From the NCBI GenBank assembly GCA_947085405.1, contig CAMTWO010000031.1, positions 62,001 to 126,000 on the forward strand: a stretch of 64,000 nucleotides of DNA, in the 5' to 3' direction. This stretch comes from JASEGV01 sp947085405 (lineage in GTDB: Bacteria; Bacteroidota; Ignavibacteria; UBA10030; BY39). The position numbers and the translations under genes are program-made. Of this stretch, positions 1 through 7,046 are shown piece after piece (position 1 is the first letter of the stretch; each line of letters opens with the position of its first letter). The notes under the pieces were generated by a model. That model ran no database searches. It saw nothing but the letters and a program-made list of their open reading frames with translations, and was not told the origin of the DNA.

Positions 1-2
1 GC

Positions 3-353
3 AGTTCAGGTTTTGCAGAGCTTGCAACAAAACTTGGCGAAACAACTCATTCTTTGAAACACGGATTTGTGAATGTTTATCCTGTCTTTATAATTTCAAC
101 TATCTTCACGGTTGTGCTGATTGGAATTTTGTTATTAAGCATTTTTGGAAAAATTTCGTATTGGTTTTTGGCGGGTGGGTTTGGATTATACTTAATAGCT
201 AATATTCGCTTCCTGAATTATCTTGAACAAGCACGCGGACTTTTTGCAATGATGGCTATGATTCCGATTCTTTTTTTGGACCACATTGTTTGCTTTGTCG
301 GGAGTGTTATAGGGGTATTCAAAGGTCTTGTAAAAAATCGACCCAAATCATAA
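3..353 (+). CDS. C-terminal end of a membrane protein, probably a glycosyltransferase family 2 protein (5' truncated by window edge)
   Basis: The reading frame is open from the first bases of the window, so the gene starts outside it; the TTG at 54 is only an internal codon. The visible 116 residues hold a short amphipathic stretch followed by two or three hydrophobic segments (VFIISTIFTVVLIGILLLSIF, then YWFLAGGFGLYLIA) and a 'RGLFAMMAMIPILFLDHIVCFVGSVIG' type ending. In many bacterial GT2 enzymes the cytoplasmic GT-A domain is followed by this arrangement: a pair of membrane helices and an 'RG(L/F)xFxxxxxPLHxLxxLYxGxxFxxG' tail. That assignment is by resemblance only, because the catalytic domain is not in the window. 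The stop codon lies 7 bases from the stop of the convergent TPR gene, with no room for a terminator between them. Confidence 0.5.
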   Translation, partial: SSGFAELATKLGETTHSLKHGFVNVYPVFIISTIFTVVLIGILLLSIFGKISYWFLAGGFGLYLIANIRFLNYLEQARGLFAMMAMIPILFLDHIVCFVGSVIGVFKGLVKNRPKS

Positions 354-360
354 CATCATA

Positions 361-2331
361 TTATTTTTGAGATTTCGATTCTTGAATTAATTCTGATAAT
401 TTATCCCTTATATATTTTATTTTCTCATCGTGTGGAGCCAGGTTGAGATAATTATTGTACATCAACAGGGACTTTTCGTATTCCCCAATTAAATAAAATG
501 CTGTGCCGGCTTCACGGTACAAAACTGAATCTGCCAATCCATAGAAGATAGCTTTGTAATAATTGGCGGCTGCCAGTTGAATTTCGTTTTGCTGCATATA
601 CAAACTGCCAAGGTTTGCATAAGCTTTGGCTCGTGTAGAATCCATTGCAATTGCTTTTTGGTATAAAGCGATTGCCGTTGCAGCATCGCCTTGTTTAGAA
701 TACTCGATACCTAAGTTTATGTAAACTGCCGGGTTTGGGCTGTTAGCATCGGCGGCACGTTTTAGCGCCCAAAAGTTTCTATCTTTTTGATTCAACTTTG
801 TATAGATTGCCGAAAGATTTCCGAGTATCCTTGGATTCGAAGAATCTATTTCTATATATTGCTCAAAATAATTTCGAGCTTCAACATAATTTTGTTGTGC
901 CCAGTAGTAACTGCCAAGATTTTCATAAAAATTTAATTGAGGAACATGACCCAAAAGGTAAGGATCGTTTAATAATTTGACTCTATTCAAAGAACGATGT
1001 TCATCAGCATTCAAACCTATCCATGAAATCCAATGAAGAAAATTCAACACAACGATAAAGGCAATTACATGCGTATTTTTAATTGAAAAATTAGATTTTG
1101 CTAACACATATATATTTAAGAATCCCAGAGGGAGAAAGAAACTTGCCATAAAATCCCAATCGCGAGCCATACCAAGTGCAAAAAAAGTAATGAAGGTAAA
1201 TAAAAGTCCGAAAAATGTTGATGTTAGCAGAAAAATAAATGTCCTGTTTTTCCATTCAATATTTTTCCGATTGAAAAAAAGAATGGAAATTGTTATGGCG
1301 ATACCGAAAGGTGCAATTAAAAGATTTGCATTTAACCAATCAATCAGATGTGCCCAGGAAAAAACAGAGTAAGCAAAATAATTATCGGAATGGACTAAAT
1401 GAAGGAAATTCCACCGGCTTTCGTTGATTGTGCGGATAATTATATTTTCCAACCTGTTGTAATAAATTAAACTCAAAATTACAGAAAGCAAGAGGGAAGT
1501 TATAACGATGATCAAGGTTTCGATTCTCTGATGACGCCATCCATAATACATAACGAGGAGTAAGCCAGGCAGGAGTACGATACTTCCGATATGCAATCCT
1601 ATCAATACAATAAACAATAAAATGGGGAGCAAAATATTCGATTTTTTCTCTAACGTAAACCAACAAGCTGTTAAGTAAGCGGCAGTCGTAACGAAAAGAA
1701 CCGCATAAGTTTCAACGTACCCAAAAAAAAGTTGGCTGCCTGCTGAAATAAAAATTAATACACCAAGCAAAAACTTTTCAGAAACCGGTTTTTGAAATAA
1801 CTTCAGAAGAGAAAATATTATTAATACGAAGACTAAACCTGAGATACCACCTACAATTCTGAAAATTAATTCTGAATTTTCCAAGCTGCCTGATTGGAAA
1901 ATGGTTTTCATACATTGTAGTAATAAACCCGCTAATAGTTGCCGGTTAAAAGTTGGGGGCAGTTGGTCGCCTAATTGTACGCCGGATATTTCCCTTAGCA
2001 AAAGCGCGCCGTCGCCTAATAAATGGAGTTTGGCTGGGAATAAGAATGTTGCTAAAAGCATTACCACTAACGACAAAATCAGGAAAAAGGCTGGATGAAA
2101 ATTTTTTTTAATTTTTTGTGAAAGATGATTTATGTAGTGAATAAATTTTTCTTGAACAGTAGGGATAAAAAAAAGTATAGCAACAATGAATGCCAATATT
2201 GAATAAGTCGGTTTATAAAAAGCGAAAAAGTGAATTCCCCAGTTCAAATGGGAGGGTGAAAGAGCAGCCCATATATGGAGTACTAAAAATACAACTCCGA
2301 AGAGCATTATGAGTTTTGAAGATTTCTCCAT
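361..2331 (-). CDS. Multi-spanning inner-membrane protein with C-terminal TPR repeats
   Basis: Start chosen at the ATG at 2331 (656 aa, MEKSSKLIMLFGVV...). A longer reading to 2475 is open, but its extra 48 codons are translated from a hairpin and a dispersed repeat (2371-2475) and are unlikely to be coding. The first ~430 residues contain about ten hydrophobic helices. An early loop has 'LHLLGDGALLLREISG', and an acidic residue at that spot is typical of GT-C fold membrane glycosyltransferases. Residues ~480-650 form four or five tetratricopeptide units (for example NPAVYINLGIEYSKQGDAAT and RAKAYANLGSLYMQQNE). Such membrane-plus-TPR proteins are common in this phylum, with roles proposed in glycosylation or surface assembly. 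Function here is unproven; the membrane and TPR parts are secure, the glycosyltransferase idea is inference. Confidence 0.7.
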   Translation of the reverse strand: MEKSSKLIMLFGVVFLVLHIWAALSPSHLNWGIHFFAFYKPTYSILAFIVAILFFIPTVQEKFIHYINHLSQKIKKNFHPAFFLILSLVVMLLATFLFPAKLHLLGDGALLLREISGVQLGDQLPPTFNRQLLAGLLLQCMKTIFQSGSLENSELIFRIVGGISGLVFVLIIFSLLKLFQKPVSEKFLLGVLIFISAGSQLFFGYVETYAVLFVTTAAYLTACWFTLEKKSNILLPILLFIVLIGLHIGSIVLLPGLLLVMYYGWRHQRIETLIIVITSLLLSVILSLIYYNRLENIIIRTINESRWNFLHLVHSDNYFAYSVFSWAHLIDWLNANLLIAPFGIAITISILFFNRKNIEWKNRTFIFLLTSTFFGLLFTFITFFALGMARDWDFMASFFLPLGFLNIYVLAKSNFSIKNTHVIAFIVVLNFLHWISWIGLNADEHRSLNRVKLLNDPYLLGHVPQLNFYENLGSYYWAQQNYVEARNYFEQYIEIDSSNPRILGNLSAIYTKLNQKDRNFWALKRAADANSPNPAVYINLGIEYSKQGDAATAIALYQKAIAMDSTRAKAYANLGSLYMQQNEIQLAAANYYKAIFYGLADSVLYREAGTAFYLIGEYEKSLLMYNNYLNLAPHDEKIKYIRDKLSELIQESKSQK

Positions 2332-2370
2332 TTGATTGCAAATATACGAAAGATGTATAATTATTCCAAT

Positions 2371-2806
2371 AAAAAAGCCCCGACTAACTATCGTGGCTTT
2401 TGTTATTGATTTGAAATTTGATATTTTTTGCAGTGCCCCCAACGGTCCCGCAAAGCGGGAGAACCCGTGTTCCAAGTCCCAATTTGAAATAACTTAACGA
2501 ACGCAGTGCAGTTAAGTTATAATTCAAATTGTCCCAATGGGATTCCTTTGGAACGGATCCCGCTGAACTGCTATCAACAGAGAAGCGGGACTTGAAAAGG
2601 AAAAGCCCTGTTGAATTCTCAACAAGGCTTCTTTAACCGAGTGCCCCCAACGGTCCCGCAGAGCGGGAGAACCCGTGTTTCAAGTCCTAATTTGAAATAA
2701 CTTAACGAACGCAGTGCAGTTAAGTTATAATTCAAATTGTCCCAATGGGATTCCTTTGGAACGGAGCTCGCTTAACTGCTATCAACAGAGAAGCGGGACT
2801 TGAAAA
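2371..2806. repeat. tRNA-Glu-derived 208-bp repeat, upstream cluster (hairpin plus one full and one partial unit)
   Basis: The stretch begins with a terminator-like hairpin (AAAAGCC...GGCTTTT, 2373-2401). A 208-bp unit follows at 2433-2640, then a second, cut-short unit at 2641-2806. Each unit opens with the complement of the 3' end of a tRNA-Glu (GTGCCCCCAACGG ... AACCCGTGTT), but the T-loop is replaced by a TCCCGC-AAA-GCGGGA type palindrome. Next come a 19-bp-armed inverted repeat (CAATTTGAAATAACTTAAC / GTTAAGTTATAATTCAAATTG), two small adjacent palindromes (TCCCAATGGGA, TTCCTTTGGAA), and an AAGCC...GGCTT hairpin. A near-identical copy in the same orientation lies at 31866-32370 and there runs into the intact tRNA-Glu. 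This cluster explains the gene-free stretch from 2332 to 2953; nothing else is visible in 2807-2953. Confidence 0.9.
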
Positions 2807-2953
2807 CTGGCTGGGTGGTTTCAAAATTCACAGTAGTATAAGGGAAAATTGCCATATTCTGGTAACCGATAATCTAACGATTTCCAATTCGATCACTTGA
2901 CTAAAACAAAGGGTTTATATATATTAAATTTAATTAATCAATACGAATATAAT

Positions 2954-5900
2954 ATGTTTGCCATTAAAATTAGAATGTGGTTTTCTTCTCTCTTGATAAT
3001 TCTAATTCTAGCTTGCCACGTTGTACTCTCTCAACAATATAAGTTTACACAATATTCTAAAGATAGAGGACTCCCTGGTAATCAAGTTTGGAATATATAC
3101 CAAGACAGAGAAGGTTACATGTGGTTTTCCACTACTGCTGCTCTTGTAAAATACAATGGGAAGGAATACCAAATAATTGATAAGGATAAAGGTTTATTAG
3201 AAGATTTTGCTCTTAATGTAAGGCAGGACAGCAAAGGCAATATTTGGGCTGGCTGTCCGGGAGGAATCAGCCGGATTGCTAATAATAAAATCCGTAATTG
3301 GCAATTAGGAAAGTTTGACGACTTTTACAATGTATTTATCGACAGCTATAATCGTGTATGGGCTTATAACTTTCAATTTGCTAGTGATATTTATTTCGTA
3401 GAGAATGATTCACTTTTCAATTTTTCCCAAACCAACAACTTTAAAAATCAAAGCATCCTTTATGTTAACGAAGACAAAAAAGGCGCCCTTTACCTGCTTA
3501 CAAGAGACGGGAAATTATACAAATATTTTACTAATGCTATAACCGAAGTACCTGTTTCTGGCTTTATACAAGAAGTTGCTGCAAGAATGTTTTTCTTTGA
3601 TACTGAAGGCGATCTTGTTTTATGCGGACAAAAAGGAGTCGCGAAAATAATATTCAACCGTTTTACTAGCATACCCGAGGTTAAGTGGATATTAAAGGAG
3701 TCGGCTATGTATGGGTTAGAAAGCTCTAACGGATACTACTGGATAGCAACTCAAGAAAACGGCATCTTTCGCATAAAGGCAAGAAACAACGACAAAAAAA
3801 CAAATGGAAGCATCCTGCATATTACTAGTCGGAATGGCTTACCGACAGACAACCTCTTTACTCTTTTCGAAGATCGAGAAGAAAATATTTGGATAGGTAC
3901 AAACTTAAAGGGAATATCTAAACTATCGGGCATGAGTTTTATTACCTACGGTAAGGAAGAGGGATTTTCTGCGGAAGCAGTTCTTTCGATAGCGTCAAAC
4001 CGAAAATCGATATACTGTTTAACCGAAAACGGGATATTTGAATTTAATCAGGATCGTTTCTTGAAAATCCAAGTCAAGGATCCGTCGAATAAATCCAGAG
4101 ATGCAAAAACATATCTTTGTATGTTACGAATAGCCGAAGATTCATGGATTCTCGGTAGCGCCCCTGGCTTATATCGTATGAACAAAAATAAAAATATTGA
4201 ATTAATAGGGTTACCACGTTTATTGGTTCAAACATTTTTTAGAGATTTAGAAGAAAATGTGTGGATAGGAACAAATAAGGGGGTCTATAAATTAGAGAAC
4301 AATAATACGCCAACGTTTCAAGATTTTGGAATTCAAAATCGTTACGTTAACAAATTGCTCGAGGTTCGCAAAAAAGACCTTTACGTTGCAACAGATAGTG
4401 GATTAGTAATAATCGAAAATGCAACTTCTCCTTTTGGAGAAAAATCTGTTCGAAATGTTACTACTAGCGAGGGCTTGCTTTCGAACATGATTAACGATTT
4501 AGAAGTTTCTTATGAAGGCGATATAATTATTGCTACTAGCCAGGGAATAAACATTCTGACTTCGAATGAAACATATAGTGTGGTTGAAGGGCTCCATCAT
4601 CGCTTCGTGATAGTGCTCTTTATTGATAGGAACGGTCAATTATGGGCAGGTACAGATAATGGATTACACCTCCTAAAAAAAGTGGATGGCAAGTATAAAG
4701 TGGTAGCAGTTTATTTACAAAAAGATGGACTAATGTCAAATGAGTTCACTCGGAATGGAACTGTCCATGAGGATAAAGAGGGGCGGATATGGTTTGGCAC
4801 TTACGGCGGGCTTACGCTTTACAATCCGATGGAAAAACCTTCTGCAACTTTAAAACCATATTGTTATTTAACTGCTTTGCAGGCAAATGATTCAACTTGG
4901 CATAACGTTATTGGGGAAAATTATGAATTCAGATACACCCAAAATAAACTCAGTTTCTTTTTTGAAGGACTTTCTTATTTTGATGAAGATGCAGTTCGAT
5001 TTGAATATTATTTAGAGCCGCTTGAAAAAGCTTGGTCTAATACTACTCTTTTGCCCACTATCTCGTATGGGTATTTAGACCCCGGAGCTTATACATTTCA
5101 TATACGCGCAATAAGTGTCCTGGATTATATTAGTGATCCACAGAAATTATCATTCACGATTACAGCTCCTTTCTGGAAAAGAACGTGGTTTCTAATTACT
5201 CTCTCGCTTTTTATTCTCGTGGGATCGTATGGTGCGACACAATACCGGCTCGCCCACATTAAAAAAAGAAACCTGCTTTTAGAAAATATAGTCCATGAAA
5301 AAACCGAACAGTTACAGTTGAGTAAGGATACGCTTGAAAAGCAGTATAATCAATTGTTGCAGGCTCAAGCCGAACTTGTTGAAAAGGAAAAATTAGAAAA
5401 AGCTTATGAAGAGATAAATAAATTAAAAAACAGGTTAGCTGTTGAAAATGTTTATTTAAAGGAGAAACAAAGTATAGTTCACGAAATCAGTTCAATAGTA
5501 GGTAAGAGCGAGGCGGTTCAACAAATCAGAAAAAAAATTATTGATATAGCACCTGTCGATTCGACGGTATTAATCACTGGAGAAACTGGAGTTGGTAAAA
5601 ATTTAATTGCCGAGGCAATTCATACACTTAGCACGCGGAAGGATCATGCACTGATTACTGTAAACTGTGCTGCTATTCCTGACGGATTAGTAGAGAGCGA
5701 ACTTTTCGGACACGAGAAGGGTGCATTTACTGGTGCTAATGAGCGTAGGATTGGAAAATTTGAAATCGCTGACGGAAGTACTATCTTTTTAGATGAGATT
5801 GGCGATATGAATCTTTCAGTGCAAGCAAAAATTTTAAACGTTCTCGAAGAAAGAAAATGTACGCGTGTTGGTGGGAATATTCCAATAGATGTGAATGTAA

Positions 5901-6451
5901 GGGTAATTGCGGCTTCGAATTATGAGATAGAAGATCTTGTTAAGGACAATAAGTTTAGAAAAGATCTTTATTATCGTTTAAATGTTTTTAGAATTGATGT
6001 CCCGCCACTCAAAGACCGTCTCGAAGATGTTGAGCAGTTGGCAAAATATTTTATCGACCGATTTTCCAAATCTATGAATAAAAAAATTGACGCTGTTACC
6101 GCAGAAGCTTTAAGTATTTTGAAAAATTACAATTTCCCTGGAAATATTCGTGAGCTCGAAAATATTATTCAAAGAGCTATAATTTTATGTGATGGAGAGG
6201 TAATCACAGATGAACACATAGTCATACACTCCATGTCAACAAAAAAAGAAAAAGGCAACCTTTTTATCAGCTCAAACAAATATCAAACAATGGAACAAGT
6301 AGAACGGGAATATATCCTTCATATTCTTGAAAAAACTCAATGGAAAATTCGGGGTAAATCCGGTGCAGCAGAAATATTAGGGCTACACCCAAATACTTTA
6401 AGATCACGAATGATAAAGCTCCAAATACCATTCAAGGGTGAGAATATTTAA
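2954..6451 (+). CDS. Membrane one-component sensor: regulator beta-propeller + Y_Y_Y + sigma-54 activator AAA+ + Fis-type HTH
   Basis: A TTG at 2897 would add 19 residues; the ATG at 2954 is preferred because it directly precedes a signal anchor (MFAIKIRMWFSSLLIILILACHVVLSQQ). The protein is 1165 aa. Residues ~30-625 carry repeated 'D(R/S)xGxxWxGTxxGL' units of the two-component-regulator propeller family, likely two seven-bladed propellers outside the cytoplasmic membrane. A Y_Y_Y domain follows (~635-725), then one membrane helix (~742-765), a coiled coil, and a sigma-54 interaction ATPase with Walker A GETGVGKN (~875), the GAFTGA loop that contacts sigma-54 (~925) and Walker B IFLDEIGD. 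The C-terminus has a Fis-type HTH (GAAEILGLHPNTLRSRMIKL). In the usual propeller sensors of Bacteroidota the output is a histidine kinase plus AraC HTH; here it is a direct enhancer-binding activator. It lies just upstream of the T9SS cargo genes, which may be its targets (inference). Confidence 0.93.
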   Translation: MFAIKIRMWFSSLLIILILACHVVLSQQYKFTQYSKDRGLPGNQVWNIYQDREGYMWFSTTAALVKYNGKEYQIIDKDKGLLEDFALNVRQDSKGNIWAGCPGGISRIANNKIRNWQLGKFDDFYNVFIDSYNRVWAYNFQFASDIYFVENDSLFNFSQTNNFKNQSILYVNEDKKGALYLLTRDGKLYKYFTNAITEVPVSGFIQEVAARMFFFDTEGDLVLCGQKGVAKIIFNRFTSIPEVKWILKESAMYGLESSNGYYWIATQENGIFRIKARNNDKKTNGSILHITSRNGLPTDNLFTLFEDREENIWIGTNLKGISKLSGMSFITYGKEEGFSAEAVLSIASNRKSIYCLTENGIFEFNQDRFLKIQVKDPSNKSRDAKTYLCMLRIAEDSWILGSAPGLYRMNKNKNIELIGLPRLLVQTFFRDLEENVWIGTNKGVYKLENNNTPTFQDFGIQNRYVNKLLEVRKKDLYVATDSGLVIIENATSPFGEKSVRNVTTSEGLLSNMINDLEVSYEGDIIIATSQGINILTSNETYSVVEGLHHRFVIVLFIDRNGQLWAGTDNGLHLLKKVDGKYKVVAVYLQKDGLMSNEFTRNGTVHEDKEGRIWFGTYGGLTLYNPMEKPSATLKPYCYLTALQANDSTWHNVIGENYEFRYTQNKLSFFFEGLSYFDEDAVRFEYYLEPLEKAWSNTTLLPTISYGYLDPGAYTFHIRAISVLDYISDPQKLSFTITAPFWKRTWFLITLSLFILVGSYGATQYRLAHIKKRNLLLENIVHEKTEQLQLSKDTLEKQYNQLLQAQAELVEKEKLEKAYEEINKLKNRLAVENVYLKEKQSIVHEISSIVGKSEAVQQIRKKIIDIAPVDSTVLITGETGVGKNLIAEAIHTLSTRKDHALITVNCAAIPDGLVESELFGHEKGAFTGANERRIGKFEIADGSTIFLDEIGDMNLSVQAKILNVLEERKCTRVGGNIPIDVNVRVIAASNYEIEDLVKDNKFRKDLYYRLNVFRIDVPPLKDRLEDVEQLAKYFIDRFSKSMNKKIDAVTAEALSILKNYNFPGNIRELENIIQRAIILCDGEVITDEHIVIHSMSTKKEKGNLFISSNKYQTMEQVEREYILHILEKTQWKIRGKSGAAEILGLHPNTLRSRMIKLQIPFKGENI

Positions 6452-6612
6452 TTAATTCTTCATTTCAGCTTCATCCCTAAAACCGCAATTATTTTCTCAC
6501 CGGATTAAAACGATATTTCGTACCCGCACGATATATCGTTAAAAAATCTAACCTTCCTTTCAGCAAATCTCCCAAATTTATTCAAAATAAAGAGTTTTTA
6601 ATACCAGCCAGA

Positions 6613-6628
6613 TGGTATAATTATTGAT
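6613..6628 (+). promoter_or_regulatory. Possible promoter upstream of the STAS-like gene (sigma-54-like -24/-12 or TATAAT -10)
   Basis: The bases TGGTATAATTATTGAT keep the TGG and the TTG of the sigma-54 consensus (TGGCACG-N4-TTGCW) at the correct spacing, but the invariant GC of the -12 element reads GA. The same stretch contains a perfect TATAAT (6616-6621) without a convincing -35. It is the only sequence resembling a sigma-54 promoter that I found next to the sigma-54 activator gene. Both readings are weak. Confidence 0.22.
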
Positions 6629-6671
6629 TTACATTTCTTATCTTTCAAAAGCTATTTAACAATTATTCACT

Positions 6672-6968
6672 ATGTATTGCTTAAAATTAATAACTAACAA
6701 TGGTTCTAATCCTATTATATATCTGGAGGGACTTATAGAGCCAGTTTCAACTATTGAACAAGAATTAAATAAAATTTTATATGGTCTGAGGGATAGTAGT
6801 GAAATTATTATCGACTTGGACAAGATAGAATTTATATGTGTTGATTGTCTAAAAATGTTTCAAAGATTCAAAAAAATATATCCGCTAAGTTTTCAAGGCT
6901 ACTCATTATACATAGAAATGCAATTACTAGAATACAACCTACTACAATTTTCTATATCGAATCGGTAG
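6672..6968 (+). CDS. Small STAS-like (anti-anti-sigma type) protein
   Basis: 98 aa, no signal peptide, no membrane segment. The pattern 'NPIIYLEGLIEPVSTIEQELNKILYGLRDSSEIIIDLDKIEFICVDCLKMFQRF' follows the STAS fold: a first strand ending in G, an amphipathic helix, a hydrophobic strand ending in DLD, and the turn 'IxFIxxDCL' where anti-anti-sigma factors have 'VxFIDSSGL'. The phosphorylatable serine of SpoIIAA-type proteins is replaced (VDCL), so a classical phospho-switch is doubtful. It sits between the sigma-54 activator and the first cargo gene, in the same direction, 220 bp after the former. A regulatory partner role is inference; a degenerate orphan cannot be excluded. Confidence 0.5.
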   Translation: MYCLKLITNNGSNPIIYLEGLIEPVSTIEQELNKILYGLRDSSEIIIDLDKIEFICVDCLKMFQRFKKIYPLSFQGYSLYIEMQLLEYNLLQFSISNR

Positions 6969-7046
6969 TTAGTCGGTTTATTTCTTTCACTAAACAACAT
7001 AAATAAGTTCTGAATACACTGGTGAACAATAAAAAGGAAAACGCAA

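Noticed and set aside
2331..2475. N-terminal extension of the TPR membrane protein to an ATG at 2475
   Set aside because: These 48 codons are made of the terminator-like hairpin and the tRNA-derived repeat; the same bases recur at 31.9 kb where no gene uses them.
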